Below the pieces are notes generated by a model, which ran no database searches, was not told the DNA's origin, and worked only from the letters and a program-made list of their open reading frames with translations. From Pipra filicauda (taxonomy: Eukaryota; Chordata; Aves; Passeriformes; Pipridae), in contig NW_024104554.1 in the NCBI RefSeq assembly GCF_003945595.2, positions 5,006,709 through 5,070,708 of the forward strand: 64,000 nt of DNA, read 5' to 3'. Shown piece after piece: positions 50,806-61,984 of this stretch. The stretch's first letter is position 1, and the number at the start of each line of letters is the position of its first letter. A program made the translations under genes and the position numbers.

Positions 50806-51609
50806 TGTTACAACCCACCCCAGAAAAGGGAAGGGTAACCCAGGTTCTTATTAATCCACCCTTGGGGTGGATTAAAGTGAAATGAGACTGAATAATCCAT
50901 GTTTGAAAACATATGTAGGGTTTATTTTAGAACAATTTTGTTTCAAACGTAAACAGGTATGTTAGCATTTTGGGTGTTATCATCTATACCTATCACCTAT
51001 AGCAATATGGCATAAAGATAACCTTAAGGGACAATGCATAAGGGAGAGAAAGGAAAACCAGGATAAGTGTAAGGGAGAGTAAGAGAAAGAAAAGATGGGA
51101 GTGGAAAGATGTATATAGTCACTGCCCATGGGGTTCAGTGATGAAGCTTGGTAGTTGCAGCTTTCATGCCTGTCAGTTGAAGTGGTGGCCTTAATCCATT
51201 GGGGGTGAAGGAGGGAAGCCCACACACTCAAAGAAGTTATGAGTTATTATATCCATGGTTAGCATCCCGGGCCGTGACACGAGCCTCCAATGTCTCCTGG
51301 CCCTGTGCAGAGTTCCTGTGTGGGGCCTGGTAAAAGAGTTTTTCCTGCCTTTCAAGATTGGCAGAGAGGGGGAATGGGCTTTGATGGGCCATGCTATGAA
51401 CCTCCGATATCTCGGACAGCCCAGCGCAGAGTTCATGTGGAGGGCGTGGTAAACATGGCTCTTCTTGCCTTTTCAGGGCTTGACACCTTCAGCAGCACTG
51501 GAGGGGGAGATGGATCCTGCTGCCCATCACAGGTATAATGCAAAAGTCCTGCAAAAATCTCCTGGCAATCCTAGAATGCATAAATCATTAACCGTTTCAA
51601 TCTCTGACA
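50806..51609 (-). mobile_element. Solo LTR, ERV family C, 5-bp TSD
   Basis: This 804-bp element starts TGTTACAACCC and ends AATCTCTGACA, bounded by GAAGC at 50801-50805 and 51610-51614. Minus orientation follows from an AATAAA signal on the minus strand (complement at 50921-50926), about 115 bp from the left end. Its U3 contains a diverged tandem repeat with a 119-bp period (51278-51477). No internal retroviral sequence is present. Confidence 0.82.
51278..51477 (-). repeat. 119-bp-period tandem repeat in the LTR U3
   Basis: Two diverged units share AGCCTCCAATGTCTC-like, GCAGAGTTC (51307-51315 and 51426-51434), GGTAAA and TTCTTGCCTTT-like segments in the same order. Repeated U3 blocks often act as enhancer repeats in retroviral LTRs; that role is inferred here. 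Confidence 0.75.
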
Positions 51610-51614
51610 GAAGC

Positions 51615-53504
51615 CAACCCAAAAGTCCAAGCAGAACTTATCTTTATGCAAACTCATTTTAATGAGAAAACACCAGTCCTTGCTGGAGCTAAGGCTTAGA
51701 TTACATGTTGGAAAGAAAGATTAGACCATTCTGCAGTTTTTGAGCATAACCACACAGTTTGAAAATACAAAGAAAAATATATTGGACAAAATCTGTCTTA
51801 ATCAGAACCTCAGAACTGCATTTTTCATGGAGATTATGTGCAGAATTCTACTGTGTCCCACTGTGTGGATTTATTCATGACTCACTGCCATTTATTACAC
51901 TAGAATTTGCACATGCATAATCTCCTACCTCTCCTTTTGCTGAGCAAGGAAACAAGAGAAGGATTAGCTGAAGGAATGTAGGCAGAAGTCTTCTGATGAT
52001 TCTTATCCAAAGCCTCAAATTTCATTCTTGGAAAAGTTTGTCCCTAGCTTCCATAACTATGAAGCAAGTCTTTAAAGTGATAGCTGAGCATGATTTATAA
52101 AATCACACGTTCTGCTTTTGTAGGGAGGCTGATACCATAGCTCCAATTTCCAAATGAATGCATTTGTACACATGTATCTTCACCAATGCTGGGAATGAGT
52201 AGATCACCTCACATAATTGTAAGAGCTTAAATAAGGTTCTTTATGTGCATAGTTGTTTTTGCTTTTTCTCTAAAAAGAAAGATCGTCCCTGTCCCAGAAG
52301 TGGTCAAGTTATCTGTGAATGGCCTCTATGATGCTTCTACAATATACAATTAGCCTAGACAAACTTAAGTTTAGATTGAAGGAAGATTCCTTTTTTTCCC
52401 TTTTCCTTTTTTTTTTTTTAATTTATTTTAATGCTTGTAAGGCTGTCAGTGAGCTTTGTATATGCAACTAAGAACACCATAAGTGCTATTCTAGATAATG
52501 AAGATGATTATAAATTGGACCATATTATTTGTGAAAACCTGATGCAAGTCGTTTAGCCTTTCAGGAGAGAGGTATTGTCTGGAAGCATGGGAAATCTGTT
52601 TTTCATCAGTGTGAAGAAAAATCTGGTTTTTTTTATGAAGAGATCTGAGCACATATTGTGCTTGATGTTGTAAAGAATATATTGGAAATAAATTCCTGAT
52701 TTAGTTATTTAAGACAGATGACTAACCAAAGTGAATTCTGCGGCTTATTTTCCATGGATATCCACAAATTACATTTGCCCATATATGCATATACATGGCT
52801 ATAGCAGATAATAGGCAAAAAAACCCTTTCACAGCAATGTCTTGTGAATTACTTTGCAAATTTCTTCTTCTTCACATATCGAAATCCCTGTATATTACCA
52901 TGCTGATCCATTATGACACCTTGCAGAAACAGATTTAGATGTATATAGAGGTGGATAATTTTTGTTTGGATGATCTCTCAGAAATAGGCCATTAATGTAT
53001 TTTTCAGTGGGAGGTCTTGTAAACTATCTCTTAGTCACTTGCTAATTTTCTTACAATATTATAATAATAAAAATAATAATTATTTACTATACAACACATT
53101 TCATTTTCAAAGTGCTTTTGCAGTACCAATTAATCCTCACTGTGAGGTTTAATGGTGCATACCAGAGAATTATCTCCTGGCTTAATGCCAATCACCAATC
53201 AACTGACAAGATTCTAATTTCAGAAGTTTTCCTAAGAGGGAAAAGGCATAATTTAAATTAGCCTGGACAGCAGTGGCAGTTTTTATGGAGAGAATTTATA
53301 GCTCTTTGGAGTGCTCTGAATGTCTCCATGCTTGGTTTGAGGTTGAAATTACAAAATTCCAAAGAGATAACAACTTCAATTTCAAAAACAATTATACTAA
53401 GAATAGCTAAAGCTGCTTTAAAAAAAATATTTTTAAACTGTGTTGAAGAGGATTTCTTGATTATTTAGGGATCATTAATACCCAGATCCATCACTAGTTG
53501 AAAA
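51615..53504. other. AT-rich unique sequence
   Basis: Only a T-run near 52410-52422 and an AAT-rich tract near 53058-53085 stand out. No gene or dispersed repeat is recognised. Confidence 0.5.
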
Positions 53505-53825
53505 TTATAGAATCACAGAATAACAAGTTGGAAGGCATCTCAAGGATCATCTGCTCCAACCTTTCTTGGGAAAAGCACGTTCTAGACAAGATGGCCCTTC
53601 ACCCTGTCCAGCTGCATCTTGAGAGTGTCCTGTGTTGTGGAATCCACCACTTCCCTGGGGAAATTATTCCAACAGATGATTGTTCTCATTGTGAGAAATT
53701 TTCCTCTTGTATCCAAATGGAATCTCCCCAGGATTAACTTGCACGCATTACCCCTCATCCCATCCATGTGACTTGTAAAAAGGAAGTCTCCAATTTCTTT
53801 GTAGCCACCCTTTTAATACTGGATT
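53505..53825 (-). mobile_element. CR1 LINE 3' end
   Basis: ATAGAATCACAGAATAACAAG at the 3' terminus, then GTTGGAAGGCATCTCAAGGA and GTGGAATCCACCACTTCCCT, identify a reverse-complement CR1 3' UTR and ORF2 end. Moderately diverged. Confidence 0.9.
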
Positions 53826-54339
53826 ATTAGCTGTATGTCACATGGAGGAAGACATACATACAAAGACTAAGTTAACACGGTACAAACCCCTATTGCAGTA
53901 GGCAACTTTGTTCCACATTATATTTTCTTTTCTGGCAAAGCTAGCACAAGTATTTTCTACCTTCTTGTAGTGCCTGCACTGCATACTGGTTCATTATAAT
54001 AACCTGGGTCTGTAAAGACACCACCACAAATTATCTTTTCTTCCCCTGCCCAGTATCTCAAACTCTGAAAGAAATTAAAAATTTTTAGTTTTTTCTGCTG
54101 TCGTATTAAATTAACAGAAGTTGAGAGGGATTCATGAGGATGGTGAGGATATTGTAAAACTTTGCTGCTTCAGAAAACAACATGGATGCATATCCTTAGT
54201 GTAAGGTTATGGACTGAAGATACAAGAATTTCTGACTTCTGGGTCTGTATTGAATGCTCTGTTATTTTCAAGAGATATACTGTACTGGGCTGGCTCAGAT
54301 TCCTCATTAATGCAGTTTGCTGGTATGTTGTCATGTGAA
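53826..54339. other. Unique AT-rich sequence, no feature recognised
   Basis: No repeat, exon or RNA gene is seen. Confidence 0.5.
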
Positions 54340-54975
54340 AAGGGGAGGTTTACTCAAACCCTTATCGTTTGATTAATCTGTCAGCACCCCAGGAAAGCCG
54401 AGACCTTTGTGCCCAACCAGCCTGTCAGCATCCCATTATGGAGACCCTTCACTGACCAGTACACTAGATCAGAGGGTGGTTTGACTGCCTTGTTCAGGGT
54501 CACACACCAGAGAAAACACCTCCTGGGTCTCCATACCTTTACCCACTACCAGGCACTGCTAGCACTCTTGAAGGACTCACATTAACAGTTTACAGAACAA
54601 CACTATTAATAAAATTGTGACAGGTTAAGGCTCAAGGATTGCCAGTAGTAGTACTTGACTGCAAAAATATATTCAAAGCAATATACTAATTCAAAGCACT
54701 ATACAGACAAGCTCTAATCCCCAACAAAAGCTAGTTTCAGATAATAATTTAGCATGCAGAGAACATAGTCATTACCAAATAGGTGTCCCTATGGGGCAAA
54801 AGACAGGTTCTGCCTGTTGACTGATCCCAGTGGTTATGATGGAGCCTTCCTTCAACTTCTCCCCATTTATAACACACTTTTACACTATTTCTTTATGTTT
54901 TAGGTGGAGTTTGAGTGACTTTACTCCTACATCTTACTCAGTGAGGGGTGGTCATACCCTGGGGGCAGATGTCTC
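54340..54975 (-). mobile_element. Possible old LTR-like repeat, unclassified
   Basis: The block is less AT-rich than its surroundings. On the minus strand it has a TATA-like GTGTTATAAATGGGG (about 54861-54875). It adjoins the clear LTR at 55026 but shares no obvious sequence with it. No TG...CA pair with matching TSD was found, so both identity and edges are tentative. Confidence 0.3.
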
Positions 54976-55025
54976 AATATAATACCTGAGATAACCTTGG
55001 GATGGGGACATGCATCAGTCCAAGG

Positions 55026-55914
55026 TGTCTCAGTTTAAGGAGACTGAAGTGTTTTGCTAAGGAGAACGAGTTATGAGGTAGACAAAACTCCTCTCTCTCA
55101 GCAATTGTAAATCCAAAATTAAGAGGCTCCAATAGAGGAAGTATGGAAAAAAGGGAGAAATAACAATCCTTTATTAAAGGATATAAGTATATTGGCAAAA
55201 CCAGCAACAGAACACAAAAACAAGTAAACAATAATCCTGTACCCAAAAGTCCTCTTCAAAAAGGAAACACAGTTTGATACTTCTCTGTCCTCTAGCGCGA
55301 TTGTAATCACGGTTGGCAGGGGGCACTCTTGGATCGCTGGAGGAGCAGAGCCTGCAGTGCTCGGTGTTGGTCAGCAGGGGCACTGTTGGGCTCTGGCGGT
55401 CACTGTGTGGGGGCCCCGGATCACGGGAGAAGCCAACAATGGAAATGTCCCTCCCCCCACCAAGGAGGGGAAAGGGAAAAGGGGAAAGAAGCTAAACTCA
55501 CGCTGTCTGTGGCTGCTGTAGCCAAGACTCCTCCCTTTGGTCGATGAGCACAAACTCTCCCATGAAAACTGAGCAGATTCTGGCTGGAGACAGAGTAGAC
55601 CGCAGGCAAGCCAAGGCCGGAGAGCAGCCAGATGACCAGGCCGAGAGCAAAATGACCTCAGGGCTTTTCCAACACAAACACACACCTTGCCTCTATTAAG
55701 GCAGAAAATGAAGTGCTGCTTTCCAAGAAGAGGGGGGGAGAAAAACTCCCAGAGAGGGCTATCAGGCTGGAATGTTGTTCTGCCAGCCAGCTCCTTTGTG
55801 TAGATAATCACCCAAGGCAGAAAACTGTTCTCCCCATTCAACATCCATCCCCCACATGGAGCAGGGGAAAGAAAAATTCCCGTTTGTATTTTTAGAACAA
55901 GTAAACCCATGACA
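55026..55914 (-). mobile_element. Solo LTR, ERV family D, 5-bp TSD
   Basis: This 889-bp element starts TGTCTCAGTTTAAGG and ends GTAAACCCATGACA, bounded by CAAGG at 55021-55025 and 55915-55919. On the minus strand an AATAAA signal (complement 55170-55175) lies about 150 bp from the left end, giving minus orientation. A G-rich/purine-rich segment near 55440-55490 and overlapping minus-strand frames (up to 179 codons, 55371-55910) are LTR sequence. No gag, pol or env remnant adjoins it. Confidence 0.85.
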
Positions 55915-55919
55915 CAAGG

Positions 55920-57004
55920 AAACTAACTTTCCCAAAGTTGCTGGTTCAACAGCAGGACATCTTCCTTTATCTCCCTTGCATTTCAGCTGCTATGCAACTT
56001 GTCAGCTGGAAAGTACCACTGAGTTCCCTCCTCTGCAAGGCTTTCGATAGAGCCTGACCACGGTGTCTCCGCTCCGCCCTCCATTTAGTCCCCCATAGAT
56101 TGTTTTGTGTGGGAGGCTGGATATGCTGAAATGTTCCATCCAGGGAGTAGTAAATGTATTTTTCCCCATAACTTCTGTACCATAATCATTTTACCTCCAG
56201 TCATCTTCCCACATATATGAAAGCCTTTCACTTTGTGTCATATTCTAACAAAGGAGGATTTTTGGTGTACTGTGGTTGGCTCTTGCAGGGAGCGTAAAAA
56301 GGTTGTAGGTAGACTCCTTAGCATATTTTTTTCTAGACTATTTCATTTTATTCAGCTCATTTCAGTGCAGGAAGAAATTAGACTTTGCAAGTTGTGGGAG
56401 TTGTGATTCTCTAGGCAGCCCTAATACTTTATATTGAGTAATACCTGCAGAAATCTTCCTCAAGAGGTTGACAAAACTTGTTTAATTTCCAGTGACATTT
56501 TTACAAGTGTTTACATAATGTACAGTAGTTTCATTTGTTTAATGCAGCCAAGAAGCTGTAGAGGCAATTTTTCTAGTGTCATGTAATCAGGACTGCCACT
56601 GCTTTTTCCTTGGGCAAAAGGAAATCCTACCAAATCTATGTACCATATTATAGACTTCAGAAACATGATTTACATGACAGATTGTTACTCTCTAGCCTGT
56701 AAATACATTTAGAGTATTTTTTAAAGACATATTATCTACCTGATAGAATGCAATAACTCCAAAGGGTTTTACTTCAGTGTGTCATACAAATACAGCTAGG
56801 GTCCTTAAAACACAACAAAAAATAATATATCCTTTTGCTAAAGGGAAAGCAACAGTTGCCTCAGAGGTGTTGCAGTTTGTTTTATTCATCCTTGTAAATC
56901 AACGTTTGTCTTCCTTAGAGCTGCAACCAGGAACATGCCAACAGCAAAGTTTTTACTGTAACGGTTTAAAATGTGTATTTGGTAGCAGAGGTAGGATTCA
57001 TTTG
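55920..57004. other. Unique sequence, no feature recognised
   Basis: No feature is recognised. The 120-codon plus frame at 56777-57139 ends inside the next CR1 and has no domain. Confidence 0.5.
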
Positions 57005-57222
57005 AGTAAATGGTGTAATGGTATTCTTCACTATAAAGGTGGTGAGGCACTGGAACAGGTTGCCCAGAGAAGTTGTGGATACTCCATCCCTGGAAGTGTT
57101 CAAGGCCTGGTTGGATGTGCCCTGGGCAACCTGGTCTAGCAGAAGTTGTCCCTGGCCATGGCAAGAGGGGTTGAAACTGGGTAATCTTTATGGTCCCTTC
57201 CAACCCAAACCATTCTATGAGT
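57005..57222 (+). mobile_element. CR1 LINE 3' end
   Basis: From about TATTCTTCACTATAAAGGTG through GGAACAGGTTGCCCAGAGAA and GGTTGGATGTGCCCTGGGCA to CCATTCTATGAGTC. It is a short plus-strand CR1 3' UTR with a conserved terminus. Confidence 0.9.
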
Positions 57223-57856
57223 CCATAATCTGTAACTGAGTTGTCTTCATTAAAGCTAGTTGTCTACATTCCCATTATAGTCTATTGAAGGAAAGATGTG
57301 ATTCATGTAATCCTATGTCTGTGACAAATTAGATGTATCATGTCCTAAAATGTCTGTTTCTTTCTGCTAATGGTAACCAGGATTACTATTACAAATAGCT
57401 CTAAAACTGTAGACAAATATTTAGTTATGGTGAAGTGTACCCCAGGTAACCTCATGCCTCATGCGTCCTTTCCAGTGCCTGTAGAATGTAACTTGAATGA
57501 TGAGTGTGTAAGACTCCTTCAATGGGAGGTAGAATGGCTAATTCCCTGGAGACAATAGCTTGCCTTTAAAGAATTGACGTAACATTAGTGTGTGTTAAAC
57601 TATGTTTTAGTCTGAATTAGATTGTTTTTATGTTGAATTCATTCTGCAATTTAACTTTTTTTTTTTTTTCCAGAGACCTTCCTGGGCTGTTTTACTTTTG
57701 TTTACTTTCTTCTGTAAAATTATTTTTGGTCCTGGTTGGATTTAAGCTAGCAGATATATAAGAAGGTCATACTGTTCGAGTAGTGTAATAAACCAACAAA
57801 ACCTTAGTTAGACACCTTGCCTCCATTCAACACAGTAAAAATAATGTAGTGTAATG
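57223..57856. other. Unique sequence before an LTR
   Basis: It contains a T-run at about 57655-57671 and, just left of the LTR, short GTAAT repeats. A 62-codon plus frame (57370-57558) has no recognised domain. Confidence 0.5.
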
Positions 57857-57861
57857 TAATG

Positions 57862-59173
57862 TGTCATGGTTTGAACTCCCCCAAAATCCAATTTCTAAAT
57901 TCCCCACAATTTGCTTCAGTGTGAGAGGGGTTTTCAGGCATAACACATCTATTTACATGGGGAAATTATATCAAAATTTATTACTAACACAATAAATACT
58001 ATAATACAGTTATATACAGCAATCCTAACTATGTCTCCTATGGTAAAGCAATATATTTACATAGATCAAATCTCTCCTTTCCCTCCAATAAAAGTTCAGA
58101 AGGAAAGAAGAAAAGATCTTTTTCACTTTCAGGGCATCAGTGTCTTTCCTCTTCAAGGCAGCAGTCGTAGCTGGATTTGTCGTAGCTGGATTTGTCGTAG
58201 CTGGAAAATCTCTCTCTCTCTCTCTCCATTACAACACAGGGTTTTTTTCTCACCCCTCTCGGCCCTTTGGCTCCAACCGAAGGTCTCTCCCATGGGCTGC
58301 AAAGCAGGGACAAAACTCACCTTACCACGGTCATATCACGGGGTACAAGGCATTCCATGAAAGTCCCCTCCTTGAGGGGTCAAGTTCCCTCGAGTCAGAA
58401 CGGTTTAGGGCTCTCAGTTCAGTTTTTTTGCCCCAAGCATTCTAACAGAGCTCCTTTGCTCTGTCTCAGCTGCCAATGTGGCAGGGGGTGGAGAGGGGAA
58501 GGCCACTTCCCCCGCATTCCATCCTGGTCCAGCTCACAGGATGTCTCCGAGTTTTCAGCTCCTCTCTCTTTCTCTAGCTACTGATGCATTTCGGGTCTCC
58601 CTAAAAGTTTGGAAGCCCATCTCTCCTCTTCAGGAGGTCTCTGGGTTTTGGGAAAGTAATCCAGTCTTACCCAAAACAGTCTCTGCTGAGTTTTCTCTGC
58701 TCTGTTGCCAGCTCTTCCTCCTTGCAGGACATCTCTGCGTCTCTCAGCCTGGCTATGTGCCATGTTGCTAGTTGCCGGCTATCTTCTTGGCTTTTAGCCA
58801 CAGCTCTCCACTCAGCGCTGCCTCTGCTGCTGCTTTTCCATCTTCTGCTGCCCATTTACAGTGGAGAAACTCCCCCAGCCTTTGGCCACGGCACCCGATC
58901 CAGTTTAACACTGTTCCGGGTTTCTGCAGCCCCAGCCGGGGGCTGGGGGCCTCGGCCCCCCAGCGGGGCTCACTGCCCCCCACTCAAACGTGGTGTTTCA
59001 AACCATGGCTGCCTCTCTTCCAACTACGTAATCCGTCTCCTTTTCTGGTCTGTTGTAATATGTTAATTTCACGGGGGAGAAATGTAGCTTCTGATTGGCT
59101 CTACACCAAGAACACACCCCCCGGGCTGAATCACTTTCCAACTCCAGGGGAAAACCCTTTTTAACCCACGACA
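57862..59173 (-). mobile_element. Solo LTR, ERV family A, copy 2, 5-bp TSD
   Basis: This 1312-bp element starts TGTCATGGTTTG and ends TTAACCCACGACA, bounded by TAATG at 57857-57861 and 59174-59178. The site lies in short GTAAT repeats, so the TSD is slightly ambiguous. It is homologous to the LTR at 3069-4329. On the minus strand AATAAA (complement 57977-57982) gives orientation and an R-U5 of roughly 115 bp. It has a 15-bp minisatellite at 58164-58205, a TC run at about 58209-58227 and a GC-rich palindromic segment near 58928-58982. The frame open through copy 1 is interrupted here. Confidence 0.82.
58164..58205. repeat. 15-bp minisatellite inside LTR
   Basis: GTCGTAGCTGGATTT is repeated 2.8 times (58164, 58179 and 58194). 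It is absent from the homologous LTR at 3069 and is followed by a TC microsatellite at about 58209-58227. Confidence 0.9.
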
Positions 59174-59178
59174 TAATG

Positions 59179-59690
59179 TAATGTAATCTGAACTGCCAGA
59201 ATTTCTGATTTTTGTCAATATCCAAAAAATACTGACATGTAATGCTTGCTGTAGCTTTTTGTATATCTATATATCTATAATGTTTTTGTTTAGGCATATA
59301 CTCTTTACTGTCATGTGTCTCTTTGCATACATTCCTATTTCTGTTTTTTCTCTGCAAGTATGTAATTAGATATGCTCATTCCTGGTATTTATCTAACTTT
59401 TCAATTGAAATAGCTTTCCAGTGATGTGACTTTCCACGTTGAGTGGTCTGCTGCACTATCTCTCTGTCTTAGGTAAGTGTGGTGTTTGTTGTGACTAAGA
59501 TTTTTAATATTAGACAATTTTTTGAAATAAGATTGGAATGAATAATATTTCCTCCATGAACAAAAAATGGTCAGAAGAAGTAAAAATCATTGTTGCATCC
59601 AAAGCAAATTGAGAAGTTTTAATCCAGAAAAGAGCATGCTAGTCTTGTTTGAGCCATAAGTTAACAGCAGGCATCAGATCATTCTTGACA
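59179..59690. other. Unique sequence between two LTRs
   Basis: AT-rich, with no feature recognised. Confidence 0.5.
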
Positions 59691-59696
59691 GAAGAG

Positions 59697-60240
59697 TGTG
59701 GGAAACCAAACAGGTGTTCAGGCCAGGGAGCGTGAAGCAGCTGCCCAGCAAGAGGCCTCGGAGACAATGCTGGAATCCATCAAGCAGCCTTGGGAAGCCT
59801 GGGAAAGTGAGAAAAGAAGCTGCTAACTCCAACGGAAGGATACCTGTGATAAACACCTGCAACCAAAGTTAAAAATAAGAAAGGACTGTTTAAGTTAACA
59901 CCACTAATGAAATATATACCGATTTAAATTTAGCAATAATTGTGTATTGTTAAAAAGTTCGAGTAGAGTGTATAAGTTTGAAAACTGTGAGTAACAGTGT
60001 GTAAAATAGATCCATGCATGCCTCCTTCCCTCTAGCCTGAAAATTCTTACGCTAAGTGTGATAAAAATGCCTTAATGTAAACATTACATGCCACTCCACT
60101 GTTTTCTGGGTGACAAAGAGGACTGAAGAATAAAGCCTCTATATTAGTGAGATTAATAAAACAGTCAGATTGTCTTATTTAACAGCCAGTGACAGTTTAA
60201 AAGGTATAGAACTGTGTCAGATAGATTTTAGGCGTCGGCA
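59697..60240 (+). mobile_element. Solo LTR, class II (ERVK-like), 6-bp TSD
   Basis: This 544-bp element starts TGTGGGAAACC and ends TTTTAGGCGTCGGCA, bounded by GAAGAG at 59691-59696 and 60241-60246. The AATAAA at 60129-60134, about 110 bp from the right end, fixes plus orientation. A 6-bp TSD and a GTCGGCA-type terminus fit avian class II (alpha/beta-retrovirus-related) LTRs, in contrast to the 5-bp TSDs of the other LTRs here. No internal sequence remains. Confidence 0.77.
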
Positions 60241-60246
60241 GAAGAG

Positions 60247-61984
60247 TGCATGCAACAGCCATAGAACAGGTCTTCCAAGAGTGCTGTTGGAGCAGTTCTA
60301 GCTGCTGCTAGAAATTTTGTTAAATGAAAACTCTGGCAAACAGACTCTTGGTTACTGGGAAACCCTGGATGCTCATGCTAGTGTCAGACTTCTCCTACAG
60401 TAGAAATTGTGTGTTATTATCCAAACACCTCAGACTCATTCAGGTACCTGTTACAGACTTTTTGACTGACTGTACTACAGATTGGGTTACACCTGTTTTC
60501 TTATGGAGCATTATCCACAAGCCCTTGAATGCAATAGTGAAGAGGTGCTGCTGCTTACTGCTTAAAACTGGAAATTTTCTGATGAGAGTCTTCAGGTATA
60601 GGTTTAAAAATCAACAGAGCTGGTTTAACTGAAAATTTTAGACTAATTGGTGATGGAATGGAACACGCACATTTATCAGGAAATAATTTTAGACTCCTAA
60701 TTAGACTTTCAAACGTGATGCTGTAGCATCTTTAATTATAACCATCTTTATAATGGCTTGTTATTCATTTATGTACATAGAATTGCTTCCTTATTGCCTG
60801 ATTGAGAAACTTGAGTTGATAATTATTCTCAGTTATTTGATATGTGACTTAAGCTTTGAATCAATTGACCAACTATAGATAAGCAGTGACATTTAAGATG
60901 CTTGGTTCCAAGCTTCCAAAATGTTATCCTATCTGGCCTCTAACTATTGTTCCAGAAAGGCATTTGTCATATCTGTTATATCCATGTGCATATTTAAAAA
61001 TAAGCTAGCCATTTCAAATGGCACTATATGCCAACTTTTGGCACCTGAACTGAGTCCTTACAGTATACAGGGATACTTTCAGATAAATGTAATTAAAACT
61101 ACAAATATTTTAATTGGAGGGTATTTTTCTGCCAAGGCTTGCATATTACACATTGTAATAGAAGAGCCACAGAAAATAAAGAGCTAAATGATGTTGTGAT
61201 AGATATTATTTTCTAATCATGATCTTCTTCATGCTACTTCCCTTTGTTTTCAAAGTAAATTCCCAACATATTTCCTTCCCATATCTGCTTCATATTTCCT
61301 CTGTATTTTCTACACTATAATAGTCTGATTCATTTCCTAACACCAAGTTATGACAAGATAATACTGTTTATTTACAAATGTTACTCTGCGATGCCTCCTT
61401 TGGTAATATCACTTTGATTACATTCAATTCTATTTGAAAAGAGGAAAGAAAAAAATCATTTCAGAAATATTGGGGCATAGTGGTCCTCACTACCTTGCAG
61501 AAAGCAAGAGCTGATTTTAAATACTTTGAGAATTCAGACCATGCTTCATGAAGTAAGAACCTGTTTCAACCAGAATCCTCAATTTCTCAGCCCTCTGAGT
61601 AGTTAAGGTCACTGCAGAAAGCACTTGGAAAGACTGTAACTTGCTGATAGTAGGCATGTGATTCTCCGCTAAATTTGCTGAGAGCAGACACCTGAATGCT
61701 TTTGATTAAATATGGAAAAGCAACATCTAATCTTAGAATTGAAATTTAAAAGGATTTTAGAGGACATTTTCATACCATTTTCTTTTCCTTCCAGTGCTTT
61801 AATGTTTTGGGGTTTAAAATTGGTCTTTTAACTAGGAAAAAAAGACTGCTGTCCAGGGAACATTGCCTGTAACTGTTGATAAAAGAACACTAGGAGAAAA
61901 TGGAAACATGGCATCAGTCTGCTCTTCTGGTTATGAGGACATGTAAAATAATCTGTATTGGAAATCACATGATACCTGTGACGA
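60247..61984. other. AT-rich unique sequence, no feature recognised
   Basis: Plus frames of 102 and 88 codons (60324-60632, 60921-61187) show no motif. Confidence 0.5.

Noticed and set aside
55371..55910. 179-codon minus frame
   Set aside because: It lies wholly inside the solo LTR at 55026 with shorter overlapping frames on both strands and no protein motif.
57370..57558. 62-codon plus frame with an acidic, cysteine-containing C-terminus
   Set aside because: No recognised domain and no supporting splice or regulatory signals.
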